60,764 nucleotides of DNA from JBFXAN01 sp050184225 (GCA_050184225.1 JBFXAN010000020.1:1-60764); one strand, 5' to 3'. Counted from the first letter of the stretch, positions 35,908 to 44,040 are shown. The notes: generated from the sequence alone by a model not told the origin. Numbers and translations: made by a program.

Positions 35908-37611
35908 ATGCCGATCGTCGTACTGGCCCCGGATGTTGCCGCCGAGATCGCCGCCGGCGAGGTGATCGAGCGGCCCGCGTCCGTGGTGAAGGAACTCGTC
36001 GAGAACGCGCTCGACGCGGGCGCGACCTCGATTGCCGTCGAGATCGACCGCGCGGGTCTCGACCTGATCCGCGTCACCGACGACGGTTGCGGCATGTCGG
36101 CGGACGAGCTGGCTCTGGCCGTCCAGCGCCACGCGACGAGCAAGCTGCGCTGCGCCGATGACCTGCGCGGCATCGTCACCCTCGGCTTCCGCGGTGAGGG
36201 CCTGCCGAGCATGGCCGCTGCCGCCGACCTGTCGATCCGGTCGCGGGTGCGCGAGAGCGCCGCCGCCTGGCAGATCGACGTGCTCGACGCCCAGGTCCGC
36301 CAACCAAAACCGGCCGGTGGTCCCGCCGGCACCAGCGTCTCCGTGCGCGACCTCTTCGCCCGCCAGCCGGCACGGCGCAAGTTCCTGCGAACGCCGAGCG
36401 GTGAGACGGCGCAGATCGCCCAGGTCGTCACCCAGTGCGCCCTCGCCTATCCGCAGATTCGTTTCGCGCTGACGGTTGACGGCCGGCGCACGTTCGAAAC
36501 CTCCGGCAGCGCCGACCTCCGCGACGTGGCCGCGCGGGTGTTCGGCGTCGCGGCGGCGGCGCAACTGCTCGCCGTCGGTGGCGGCGACCTCGACCGGATC
36601 GTCCACGTCAGCGGCCTGGTCAGCCCGCCCGACCTCTCCCGGCCAACCCGCGCCGGCATCAGTGTCTTCGTCAACGGCCGCTGGGTGCAGAGCCGCCGGC
36701 TCGTCTACGCGATCGAATCCGCCTACGAGACGCTGCTCGGCAGCAACCGCCACCCGCTCGCCGTGATCGACGTCCGCCTTCCGCCGGAGGAACTTGACGT
36801 AAATGTGCATCCGACGAAGGCCGAGGTGCGGTTCCGCGACGAGCGCGCCGTCTTCGCCGCCGTCCAGCGGGCCGTCCGCGCGGTGGTAGCCGGCGAAGCC
36901 CCGGTGCCGCAACTCGCCGCGTTCCCGGCCGTTGTAGGTACATCGAGCGACGCGGAAGCGTCGACGGCACCGCCGCAACTCTGGGACATCCAACAGGAGC
37001 CGCATCCGGTAGCCGGCGACACACCACGGCCGCGTCCGGCCGTTCCGCTCCTGCGCGTGATCGGACAGATGGGCACGACCTACATCATCGCCGAGAGCGC
37101 GGAGGGGATGTACCTGATCGACCAGCATGCCGCCCACGAGCGCGTGTTGTACGAGCGCATCCTTGCCCAGCGCGCCACATCGTCACCAGAGATCCAGGGC
37201 CTGCTGTCGCCTGCCGTGCTGGAGACGACCCCAACCCAAGCCGCCGTCGTTGGCGGTGCGGTCGAGGCTCTGCGGTCCCTCGGCTTCGACATCGAGCCGT
37301 TCGGCGACGGCGCCCTTGCCATCCGGGCGGTGCCGGCAGTGCTCGCCGGACGCGACATCAGCCGGACGCTGGCCGACCTGCTCGACGCGCTGGCCGCACC
37401 GGATGCCGCGCCCGTGGCCGATCGCGCACCGATGACCCTCGCCTGTCACGCGGCGGTGCGGGCCGGCATGTCGATGGCCCTCGAAGAGATGCGCGAGCTC
37501 GTCCGCCTCCTCGAAACCTGCGACTCCCCCCGCACCTGCCCGCACGGCCGCCCGACGATGATGCACCTCAGCGCCGCCGCTCTCGACCGCGAGTTCCGCC
37601 GCGGACGGTGA
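35908..37611 (+). CDS. mutL: DNA mismatch repair protein MutL (endonuclease type)
   Basis: A 567-aa GHKL ATPase. The ATP site has ELVENALDAGA, DDGCGM and TLGFRGEGLPS. Following domains include DVNVHPTKAEVRF. The C-terminal half carries the nicking-endonuclease set: DQHAAHERVLYE (about residue 405), ACHAAVRAG and CPHGRPT. This implies strand incision without MutH. Operon with mutS. Confidence 0.97.
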   Translation: MPIVVLAPDVAAEIAAGEVIERPASVVKELVENALDAGATSIAVEIDRAGLDLIRVTDDGCGMSADELALAVQRHATSKLRCADDLRGIVTLGFRGEGLPSMAAAADLSIRSRVRESAAAWQIDVLDAQVRQPKPAGGPAGTSVSVRDLFARQPARRKFLRTPSGETAQIAQVVTQCALAYPQIRFALTVDGRRTFETSGSADLRDVAARVFGVAAAAQLLAVGGGDLDRIVHVSGLVSPPDLSRPTRAGISVFVNGRWVQSRRLVYAIESAYETLLGSNRHPLAVIDVRLPPEELDVNVHPTKAEVRFRDERAVFAAVQRAVRAVVAGEAPVPQLAAFPAVVGTSSDAEASTAPPQLWDIQQEPHPVAGDTPRPRPAVPLLRVIGQMGTTYIIAESAEGMYLIDQHAAHERVLYERILAQRATSSPEIQGLLSPAVLETTPTQAAVVGGAVEALRSLGFDIEPFGDGALAIRAVPAVLAGRDISRTLADLLDALAAPDAAPVADRAPMTLACHAAVRAGMSMALEEMRELVRLLETCDSPRTCPHGRPTMMHLSAAALDREFRRGR

Positions 37612-37612
37612 C

Positions 37613-37762
37613 GTGTTTCAGGCTCCTGGTTCCATGCTCGACGCGCGGGCACGATATCCTTGGGCGTGTAAACTCTATCGCCACACGAGGCGCCGGGACG
37701 AGGAGCAGATGAGCGAGGTCAACGAAGAACGCGACACCGGAACCTTGGAACCTGAAACTCGG
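37613..37762. repeat. Family I inverted repeat straddling a start codon
   Basis: The left arm GTTTCAGGCTCCTGGTTCC (about 37615-37635) and the right arm GGAACCTTGGAACCTGAAAC (about 37741-37760) are imperfect complements around a 105-base centre. The centre holds the ribosome site and ATG of the next gene, and the right arm is translated as part of its N-terminus. Confidence 0.7.
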
Positions 37763-38491
37763 CGCCAGGAGCTTGTCATTGGCGGCTTTGGCGATCTCTT
37801 CAAGTCGAATTGCCCCTGGCAGACGGCAGGGTTCGCGTTGCCGGATGGGAGCTTCTGGGCATACCGCGAGCCGAATGCGACGGTCGTCGCCCAGGGCCAC
37901 CGGCTCAAAGTCGTGGCGGCGCCGCTGACCCGCTCGAACGACCGCGTCCAGATTCTCGACAACGCCAAGCACATGTACTTCACCCGCGAGCGGGTCGCCG
38001 TGCCGGAGGGCGGTGTCCTCACCATCGACGTTCGTATCAGCGCGCTCGGTTATGGCACCACCCCGCGCGACCTCTATGACGGCTTTGTCTCCTACAACCT
38101 GCTCGACTTCGAGACGGGCACGGCGATCGACTTCTTCGTCTCGAACGACGTGATCGCGACCGTTTACGCCCGCCTGCCCTTCCCCGGCGTGCCGGCGCCC
38201 GAAACAGGCGATCAGCGCTACTTCGCTATCTTCAAAGAACTGGACGTACCGACGTCGGCCGGGATGCCGCATGACTACCGGATCGACTACGACCAGGGAC
38301 AAAACCACGTGCGCTGGTGGGTCGATGGCACGCTGGTCAACGAAGAGGAGAACGTGCCGGACCGGATCGGCGGCTTCACCCTGGCGATGGGGCTGATGAC
38401 CGAGAAGGACATCGTTGGGGGCAAGAGTGTGTCGCTACACGGCCAGGGGTTGCAAGGTGAGTGGAGCGAGACGCGGGTGACGCTGACCTAA
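37709..38491 (+). CDS. DUF6081-like protein of unknown function
   Basis: A 260-aa soluble protein with many Tyr, Phe and Trp residues and beta-rich segments (GVLTIDVRISALGYGTTPRD, DFETGTAIDFFVSNDVIATV, HDYRIDYDQGQNHVRWWVDG). It looks like a concanavalin/LamG-type sandwich. It is tentatively DUF6081-like, from pattern only. A GAGGAGCAG site precedes the ATG at 37709; another frame-open start at 37613 lies in repeat. Residues about 11-18 (TGTLEPET) come from the family I repeat arm. The stop TAA is the first bases of a family A element. Confidence 0.7.
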   Translation: MSEVNEERDTGTLEPETRRQELVIGGFGDLFKSNCPWQTAGFALPDGSFWAYREPNATVVAQGHRLKVVAAPLTRSNDRVQILDNAKHMYFTRERVAVPEGGVLTIDVRISALGYGTTPRDLYDGFVSYNLLDFETGTAIDFFVSNDVIATVYARLPFPGVPAPETGDQRYFAIFKELDVPTSAGMPHDYRIDYDQGQNHVRWWVDGTLVNEEENVPDRIGGFTLAMGLMTEKDIVGGKSVSLHGQGLQGEWSETRVTLT

Positions 38492-38644
38492 CCCCCCGGC
38501 CCCCTTCCCTCGCAGGGAAGGGGGAGTTCTCGTCAACCAAGGGTTGAACGAGTCTCGTCGCTGCCGCCCAACGAGCTACTGGCAGACCACGGTTGCGTTA
38601 GGCACCCCCTTCCCTGCGAGGGAAGGGGGCTGGGGGGTTAGGTA
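38486..38644. repeat. Family A dispersed element, copy 3
   Basis: A 159-bp element running from ACCTAACCCCCCGGCCCCC to GGCTGGGGGGTTAGGTA. The interior CGAGCTACTGGCAGACCACG matches copy 1. It overlaps the stop of the DUF6081-like gene on the left and the last 16 codons of the flavodoxin gene on the right. Confidence 0.92.
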
Positions 38645-39137
38645 AAACAACCGCCACCTCCGCGACCCGCCTGCCCAGCGCGCGGGCCTGCTCGCGGTCG
38701 GCGTCGGTGACGGCGCCGTGAGCGGTCGCGCCGTAGTAGGAACCGGACTCGCGCATGCGCTCGGTCCAGGGGAGGCCGACGACGAGCATGCCGTGGCCGA
38801 GCAGCAGGTGGAGCAACTGAAGCAGCGTCGCCTCGATGCCGCCGGAGCGGGAGTAGCCGGCGGTGAAAGCGCCGCCGGGCTTGCCCGCCAGCTCGCCCGT
38901 CTCCCAGAGGTCGCCCGAGTAGTCGAACCAGTCCTTCAGTTTGCCCGTCATCCCGCTCCAATTGGGCGATCCGAGGATGAGGGCGTCACAGTTCAGCAGT
39001 TCGGACGGCTCCGAATCGTGGATGCGGCGCAGCACGAGCTCGGCGCCATCGACCTCGCGCACACCGGCGCCGATTGACTCGGCCAGTTGCTCCGTCAGCC
39101 CACCTCGGGAGTCGAACAGAACCAGGATTCGCGCCAT
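38598..39137 (-). CDS. WrbA/flavodoxin-like NAD(P)H:quinone oxidoreductase
   Basis: A 179-aa FMN protein. The phosphate loop is FDSRGGLTEQLAESI, followed by LILGSPNWSGMTGKLKDWFD, GKPGGAFTAGYSRSGG and the C-terminal helix region. It probably reduces quinones by two electrons. A GAGG site precedes the ATG. The last residues PNPPAPFPRREGGA are translated family A repeat; the native end was probably near VAEVAVV. Confidence 0.88.
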   Translation of the reverse strand: MARILVLFDSRGGLTEQLAESIGAGVREVDGAELVLRRIHDSEPSELLNCDALILGSPNWSGMTGKLKDWFDYSGDLWETGELAGKPGGAFTAGYSRSGGIEATLLQLLHLLLGHGMLVVGLPWTERMRESGSYYGATAHGAVTDADREQARALGRRVAEVAVVLPNPPAPFPRREGGA

Positions 39138-39160
39138 CGCAACGCCTCGTGTGCTTCACA

Positions 39161-39193
39161 TAAAAACAGGCCGCCCGACACAGAGGGCGGCCC
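39161..39193 (-). terminator. Intrinsic terminator of the minus-strand zinc protein gene
   Basis: On the minus strand GGCCGCCC and GGGCGGCC form an 8-bp GC stem with an 8-base loop, followed by TGTTTTTA. This is the textbook shape. It ends transcription 22 bases after the stop at 39215 and before the flavodoxin gene. Confidence 0.85.
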
Positions 39194-39214
39194 GCTTCCT
39201 ATCGGATCTCGCGA

Positions 39215-39760
39215 TCAATCGCCGAGCAAGGTCGTGTAGCCGAGCTCGATGATCTCCTCCGCGTATTCCGAGCGCCAGCCCGGATCGGGAATGTGGCGGT
39301 TGTGCTCGCGGAACCATCGATGGAGGGAGAGATATTCCTCCTCCAAGCGGCGCCGGGCCGCGTCTTCATCGGTAAAGATGTCCGGCGCGATCTCCTCGAG
39401 CCGCTTATCCATGTCGTCCGGGTCGATGTCGAGGTCTTCCATCCAATAGTCGGCGAGATAATCGAGGCACTCCTCGAGCTCGCGCCGGCACTCCTGGAGG
39501 ATCATCACCATCATGCCCTCTTCATCGACCTTGCGGGCGCGCAGGCGGAGGTCGCGGGCGCACTGCTCGCAGACGACGACGAGCCGGCGGGCGTCGCACT
39601 CCTCCTTGTTCGCGCAATCGTGGACCCGCGGTGACCAGTCGTTGGCCGCCGGCGATCGCGAATATCCGACCACGATCTCGCTGGTGAGGGATCCGCAGCG
39701 TAGGCAGGCGACCTTGTCGCCAAGGATGTCGTTGATCGTGCTGTTCCAGTCGATCTGCAT
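39215..39760 (-). CDS. Putative zinc-binding protein of unknown function
   Basis: A 181-aa protein starting MQIDWNSTINDILGDK after a GGAGGGAGC site. The N-terminal half has Cys pairs ACLRCG, DCANKEEC and VCEQCARD, which could hold one or two zinc ions. The C-terminal half is acidic and helical (LEECLDYLADYWMEDLDIDP, RRRLEEEYLSLHRWF). No family was recognised. Its promoter must lie in 39761-39875, before the PTPS gene. It has its own terminator. Confidence 0.75.
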   Translation of the reverse strand: MQIDWNSTINDILGDKVACLRCGSLTSEIVVGYSRSPAANDWSPRVHDCANKEECDARRLVVVCEQCARDLRLRARKVDEEGMMVMILQECRRELEECLDYLADYWMEDLDIDPDDMDKRLEEIAPDIFTDEDAARRRLEEEYLSLHRWFREHNRHIPDPGWRSEYAEEIIELGYTTLLGD

Positions 39761-39875
39761 GCTCCCTCCACGCCGGGTCGGCACCTGACGCACGGCGTAT
39801 CCCGATCCTAGCAGGGTCCCCGACGCTGTCAACCAAACACCGCCGGCCATCGCCCGTAAGCCGTCCGGTGTCGGT

Positions 39876-40376
39876 TCAGCCACCGTTGCCGGTGAGAATC
39901 GGGGCCGCATACCCACCGGATTGACCGGGGGCTTCCTCAACCTCGACCCGGAGGACGCCGACGTTGGTCATACCTTCGCCCCGGAGCGCGACCGCGATCT
40001 CGACGTGAAACCATTCGGCGAGGCGCTCGACCGTGGTGTTGTCGATCGGCAGCACGGAAACGTCTGATTTCGGGAAGGAGTATCGCCGCCGATCCGGTGT
40101 AGTGATCTGCCAGGCATCGTCACGTTCCTCGATCGACAGCACGCGGCTCTCGCGCTGGAGCAGAAAGGTATGGTCGATCTGCTCGCAGCGCTCGCGGGCG
40201 ATCCGCTTGAGCAGCGAGAAGTCGATCACCCACGAGTCCGGCGTCAGCTCGCCCTCAACCTCGACCGTCAGTTGATAGTTGTGACCGTGCAACGGTTCAC
40301 AGGCGCCCTCCCACGTCGCCATATGAGCCGACATAAAGCGAAGGCGATTGCGTTCAACACGGACCGTGTGTGTCAT
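39876..40376 (-). CDS. 6-pyruvoyl-tetrahydropterin synthase / QueD family
   Basis: A 166-aa T-fold enzyme. Zinc ligands are His18 (SAHM), His30 and His32 (HGHNY). The catalytic Cys is Cys26 in GACEPLHGH. Other conserved parts are SWVIDFSLLK, IDHTFLL and NTTVERLAEW. It would act on dihydroneopterin triphosphate, giving carboxytetrahydropterin (queuosine/7-deazaguanine route) or a related pterin. No que genes are adjacent, so the symbol is left open. Confidence 0.88.
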   Translation of the reverse strand: MTHTVRVERNRLRFMSAHMATWEGACEPLHGHNYQLTVEVEGELTPDSWVIDFSLLKRIARERCEQIDHTFLLQRESRVLSIEERDDAWQITTPDRRRYSFPKSDVSVLPIDNTTVERLAEWFHVEIAVALRGEGMTNVGVLRVEVEEAPGQSGGYAAPILTGNGG

Positions 40377-40470
40377 CTGGTATTCCTAGCGGCAGCATCG
40401 CCACATCGATCGATGTCCTTCACCAGTATAGCCGGTGCTTCGATATATCCGACCGGGTTATAGACATTGC

Positions 40471-40479
40471 TGTTATACT
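40471..40479 (+). promoter_or_regulatory. Extended -10 promoter of the response regulator
   Basis: TGTTATACT contains an extended -10 element (TGN before TATACT). No good -35 box is visible, which is common with extended -10 promoters. The leader would be about 65 bases. Confidence 0.45.
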
Positions 40480-40550
40480 AGCCGCACCTTGCCTTTATGA
40501 CTGAGAAGTACACGTACCGTGCCATTGTCTGGATTGTGGGGTAGGCGGCC

Positions 40551-41288
40551 ATGAACAAGCCACTGATCCTGGTGGTTGATGACGACCACAAGATCCTCCG
40601 TCTCCTGCGCACGACGCTGACGCCGGAGTTCCAGGTGCTCCAGGCGGAGCGCGGCCCCGATGCGCTCGATATCGTCAGCCGGCAACGTCCCGATCTGGTG
40701 GTGCTCGATATCATCATGCCGGGCATGGACGGGCTCGAGGTCTTGAAGCGCATCCGCGAGAACTCCGGCGTCCCCGTGATCCTGCTGACGGCCAAGGGTA
40801 CCGACTCGGACAAGATCCAGGGACTCGAGCTCGGCGCCGACGACTACCTCGCCAAGCCGTTCAACCCCGATGAGCTATCGGCGCGCGCGCGGGCCGTGCT
40901 CCGCCGCTCCCAGGCGCGAGAGGCGCCGGTCGACGGCAACCGGCTCCAGTGCGGCGACATCGTCATCGACCTGGCCCGCCGCACCGTCTATGTCAAAGGC
41001 AAGACCGTCGTCCTCAGCCGGACGGAATGGCAGCTGCTCCAGCAACTGTGCGTCAACGCCGGACGGGTGATGCTGCACGAAGACCTCCTCACCCGCACCT
41101 GGGGTCCGGAATATCGGGACGATGTCCAGTACCTGCGGGTCTGGATCAGCCGCCTGCGCCAGAAGCTCGAGGAGAACCCTGGCGAGCCACAATACATCCG
41201 CACGGTGCAGGGCATCGGCTACATCCTCGAATCCGGCCCATCGACCCTCGCCGCGTCGCTGGAGACGGACGCGAGTCGGCAGAGCTGA
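40551..41288 (+). CDS. OmpR/PhoB-type response regulator (orphan)
   Basis: A 245-aa protein. The receiver has the acidic pocket VVDDDHK, the phosphorylation Asp53 in VVLDIIMPGMDG, Thr80 in LLTAKG and Lys102 in LAKPF. A winged-helix DNA-binding domain follows (LSRTEWQLLQQLCVNAGRVM, VQYLRVWISRLRQKLEENPG, YIRTVQGIGYIL). KdpE- or RegX-like in pattern. No histidine kinase lies nearby, so its partner is elsewhere. Confidence 0.94.
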   Translation: MNKPLILVVDDDHKILRLLRTTLTPEFQVLQAERGPDALDIVSRQRPDLVVLDIIMPGMDGLEVLKRIRENSGVPVILLTAKGTDSDKIQGLELGADDYLAKPFNPDELSARARAVLRRSQAREAPVDGNRLQCGDIVIDLARRTVYVKGKTVVLSRTEWQLLQQLCVNAGRVMLHEDLLTRTWGPEYRDDVQYLRVWISRLRQKLEENPGEPQYIRTVQGIGYILESGPSTLAASLETDASRQS

Positions 41289-41323
41289 GCGATACTGACC
41301 GTCCGTGGGTGAGATCGCGCGAC

Positions 41324-41381
41324 GGGGCACTCGCGTCCTGCCGGGCGTTGCCTTTCCTGCCCGGCAGGACGTGAGTGCCCC
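41324..41381. repeat. Family H inverted repeat
   Basis: GGGGCACTCGCGTCCTGCC at 41324-41345 pairs with the complementary arm at 41360-41381 with one mismatch. It lies between convergent genes (response regulator and CsbD-like), where it could end both transcripts although it has no T-runs. Confidence 0.8.
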
Positions 41382-41395
41382 GTTCACCCCATCGG

Positions 41396-41593
41396 TCAGG
41401 AGGCGAAGATCCGCCGCAGCTCGCGCTTGATCGAGGCCCGGGCTTCGCCGGTACGCTCGTGGATTAAGTCGATCAACCGGTCGAGGCTGCCGCCGGTCTG
41501 GTCGATCTCGTCTTCGGTCAGGTCGTTCCAGCGCTCGCGGATGCGACGGCGAAGCGAGCCAATTGTCGAACGTCGGAGAGTTGTCTGCATCAT
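41396..41593 (-). CDS. CsbD-like small stress protein
   Basis: A 65-aa protein (MMQTTLRRS start). RERWNDLTEDEIDQTGGSLD followed by IHERTGEARASI resembles the CsbD/YjbJ fold of small helical general-stress proteins. The longer form to 41662 adds unconserved residues. The match is by pattern only, and the start is uncertain by one or two codons. Confidence 0.65.
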   Translation of the reverse strand: MMQTTLRRSTIGSLRRRIRERWNDLTEDEIDQTGGSLDRLIDLIHERTGEARASIKRELRRIFAS

Positions 41594-41662
41594 CGTCGGA
41601 ATCCGCCACCGGGGAATGCGCGGCATAAGCGCCGCATCGGGACGTTTATGGTACCAGCCCAC

Positions 41663-41985
41663 GGCGCAAATGGGATAAGAATGCGATGGATTTGCGATGT
41701 GATTGCGATGAGCCGGCTATCCACTGGCTCAGACCCAAGGGGTTGGAAAGCCCTCGTGGTCGGTGAACCGCACGCGCAACATCGAACCGCACGCGCAACA
41801 TCAAGTCAGTCACATTCAGAGGATCGCACTATACCGGTTATGTAATGCTGATGCTCGCCGCTCAGCCTCCGACCCTGCCGCCGGACAGCAGCCGGCTCCC
41901 AGCTCGCCAACCGCCTCGTTTCACCTGCGCGGGACACGGTACGCTGCCTGTTGAATGACGGCGCCGGCCGCCGCCACGAGGTTCG
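41663..41985. other. Gene-free stretch with a 19-bp tandem repeat
   Basis: This 323-bp gap between the CsbD-like gene and the lipase holds two exact 19-bp units, GAACCGCACGCGCAACATC, at 41765-41783 and 41784-41802. Before them are several GCGATG words (41691-41720). No promoter or reading frame stands out. Confidence 0.6.
41765..41802. repeat. Exact 2 x 19-bp tandem repeat
   Basis: GAACCGCACGCGCAACATC occurs twice with no spacer, about 185 bases upstream of the lipase gene. It could be a regulator site or a simple slippage duplication. Confidence 0.85.
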
Positions 41986-43236
41986 ATGAAGAAGGTACTT
42001 GCGGTTCTCGCCATCGTTGGCGCCGTCCTTGGCCTGGGTCTTGTCGCGATCGTCGCGTTCGTCGCGCTCCGCATCCGCGACGAACGCCGCCACGACCGCG
42101 ACCTGATCGCGACCTTCTACCAGCCACCGGCGCCGCTGCCTGAGGCTGCGCCGGGCACCTTGATCCGCGCGGAGCCGATCGCCGCGCCGGCCGGTGTCAA
42201 GGCATGGCGCGTGCTCTATCACTCGCGCACCTACGACGACCGCGACATCGCCGTCTCCGGCATGATCGCCGTCCCGGATGCAACGCCGCCGGCCGGCGGC
42301 TTTCCGGTCGTCTCGGTCGCGCATGGCACCGTCGGTTCCGCCGAGACGTGCGCGCCCTCCCTCGATCCATTTATGTCGCGCTCGATCCTGCCCCCGGAAT
42401 TGTTCCCATCGGAGAAGCCGTCCTCCTTCTTCGACATAATGGTCAAGCCGTTCGTCGATGCAGGGTACGCGGTGACCGCCACCGACTATCAGGGACTCGG
42501 CACGCCGGGGGTAAACCCCTATCTGGTGGGTGAGGATGCAGGCCGTAACGTGCTCGATGCGATCCGGCTGATCCAGCAGTTCCCCGAGGTGCAGGTGTCG
42601 CGTCGGACGATGATCTGGGGGCACTCGCAGGGTGGCCAAGCGTCGGCCTTCGCCGGGCAGATCGCGCCACGCTATGCTCCGGAGCTCCAGATCCTGGGCG
42701 TCGTCTCCGGTTCACCTGCGGCGGAACTGGGCATGCTCGCCGCCGAGGCCGCCGCGGTCACGAAACGGTCGCCGCTCACCGGCCTGATGATGATGATCGT
42801 CCGTGCCTGGACGGCCACCTATCCGGACCTCCAGCCGGAGACGGTGCTAACCTCGCGCGGGATCGAGCGCATCTCGGTCGTCGATCGTGAATGCATCGCC
42901 GGCGTGTTGTTGAGCTTCATGCTGCGGCCGGCCCCGCAGTACATCATTCCCGCGGGAATCCAAACCACTGCCTGGCAGTCGGCAATCGCCACCAATACAC
43001 CGGGGGCGATCCGCACGAACCCGCCGATGCGTGTCTTCCAGGGCGGCTCCGATCCGCTGATCCTGCCGAAGTTTACCGACGCCTTCGTCGCGCGGCTCTG
43101 TGCAACCGGCGACACGGTGGACTACACGGTCTATCCGGGCTACGGCCACCTCAGCGTGATCGCCCCATCGATGCCGGATACCCTCGCCTGGATGGCCGAT
43201 CGATTGGCGGGCACGCCACCGCCATCAACCTGTTGA
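41986..43236 (+). CDS. Secretory lipase-like alpha/beta hydrolase
   Basis: A 416-aa exported or membrane-anchored hydrolase. An N-terminal helix (VLAVLAIVGAVLGLGLVAIV) acts as signal anchor. The hydrolase core shows VVSVAHGTVGSAETCAPS, VTATDYQGLGTPG, the nucleophile Ser in WGHSQGGQAS, the Asp in GGSDPLILP and the His in YPGYGHLSV. The overall pattern fits the secretory lipase (LIP) family. Substrate: an ester or triglyceride, not defined. Confidence 0.86.
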   Translation: MKKVLAVLAIVGAVLGLGLVAIVAFVALRIRDERRHDRDLIATFYQPPAPLPEAAPGTLIRAEPIAAPAGVKAWRVLYHSRTYDDRDIAVSGMIAVPDATPPAGGFPVVSVAHGTVGSAETCAPSLDPFMSRSILPPELFPSEKPSSFFDIMVKPFVDAGYAVTATDYQGLGTPGVNPYLVGEDAGRNVLDAIRLIQQFPEVQVSRRTMIWGHSQGGQASAFAGQIAPRYAPELQILGVVSGSPAAELGMLAAEAAAVTKRSPLTGLMMMIVRAWTATYPDLQPETVLTSRGIERISVVDRECIAGVLLSFMLRPAPQYIIPAGIQTTAWQSAIATNTPGAIRTNPPMRVFQGGSDPLILPKFTDAFVARLCATGDTVDYTVYPGYGHLSVIAPSMPDTLAWMADRLAGTPPPSTC

Positions 43237-43286
43237 CCGGCAGCTCTCCGGGCTTCATCCGGGCCGCTATGGCTGAAGCGAGCTTC

Positions 43287-43652
43287 CTATGGGTCAGGCG
43301 GCGCCGGGTGGAGGTAGTCGACGAGTCCCGGAATGTACGGCTCAGGGTACAGCGAATCGTAATACGCCAAAGCTCGCGCTATTCCAGCGAAGTCCTGCGT
43401 TTGCAGAGAATCCGTGGTGATCAAGATGCCCGCATGCTCGGATTGCTCCATCTGCCAAATACGGTCGAGTTCCATAAAGTCATCGCGGTTGTTCGTGACA
43501 ACGCACCTGCCTTGCTCTGACGCATAGGCAAGTTGCTGCCGATCGGTTGCCGTTCGCATGTCGACATCGTTCGCGCTGATCGCGCCAACACCGAAATTCC
43601 GTGCGATGCGCGCGATCCGCCAAGATAAGTCCGCATCAAGATAGAAGCGCAT
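43287..43652 (-). CDS. DUF5615 PIN-like toxin, second copy
   Basis: A 121-aa paralogue of the protein at 9648-10010. It starts MRFYLDADLSW, with the second acidic site NNRDDFMELD and the end ALAYYDSLYPEPYIPGLVDY. Its ATG overlaps the stop of the preceding DUF433 gene in TGATG, exactly as in the first pair. Predicted RNase toxin. Confidence 0.83.
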   Translation of the reverse strand: MRFYLDADLSWRIARIARNFGVGAISANDVDMRTATDRQQLAYASEQGRCVVTNNRDDFMELDRIWQMEQSEHAGILITTDSLQTQDFAGIARALAYYDSLYPEPYIPGLVDYLHPAPPDP

Positions 43653-43972
43653 CAGCGTCGCGGTGGCCGGCTCTTTGGATTTCGTTCCCAGACATCCTCA
43701 ACCCGAGCTTCGCGCTCGCGGGCCAGTCGCGCGTCCACCATCGCTGGATTCTTCGCGTAGAACTCGAGCGCCGCGTTCAGCTGATCTCCAGTAAGCCAGT
43801 GATATGCGTCCGTCAGACCCTTCCAGTCTCGCTTTACGTTCAGCCATGTCCGAACGATCTCGAAGACCTCAAGTCCGGTGCCGAGCACATGCGCCTTTCG
43901 CAACAGCGGCTCGTACAAGACCCCTTCGACTGGTTCAATCCCGTGAAATGTGATCCGTGCTTCGGCTGACAT
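43652..43972 (-). CDS. DUF433 antitoxin-like protein, second copy
   Basis: A 106-aa partner of the toxin at 43287-43652, starting MSAEARITFHG after an AGGAG site. Core: EGVLYEPLLRKAHVLGTGLE, HWLTGDQLNAALEFYAKNP. It is roughly half identical by eye to the protein at 9325-9648. A CGACAT/ATGTCG inverted repeat lies 43 bases upstream and may be its self-regulating site. Confidence 0.83.
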   Translation of the reverse strand: MSAEARITFHGIEPVEGVLYEPLLRKAHVLGTGLEVFEIVRTWLNVKRDWKGLTDAYHWLTGDQLNAALEFYAKNPAMVDARLAREREARVEDVWERNPKSRPPRR

Positions 43973-44014
43973 GGCACATACTCCTGACAAGCCTCTCGGT
44001 GCCTCACGATTGTA

Positions 44015-44040
44015 CGACATCGAAGCTATACATTATGTCG
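44015..44040. promoter_or_regulatory. Inverted repeat upstream of the second TA-like pair
   Basis: CGACAT and ATGTCG are separated by 14 AT-rich bases (CGAAGCTATACATT). DUF433 proteins are DNA-binding-like, so this may be an autoregulatory operator. The first pair shows no such site. Confidence 0.35.

Noticed and set aside
34696..37137. A long minus-strand reading frame (about 813 codons) antisense to mutS/mutL
   Set aside because: It mirrors codon position bias in GC-rich genes; its translation is Arg/Asp/Gly/Val-rich with no domain, while mutS and mutL are unmistakable.
38486..38644. Family A elements as a CRISPR array
   Set aside because: Only one element per site, arms are inverted not direct, and there are no spacers or cas genes.
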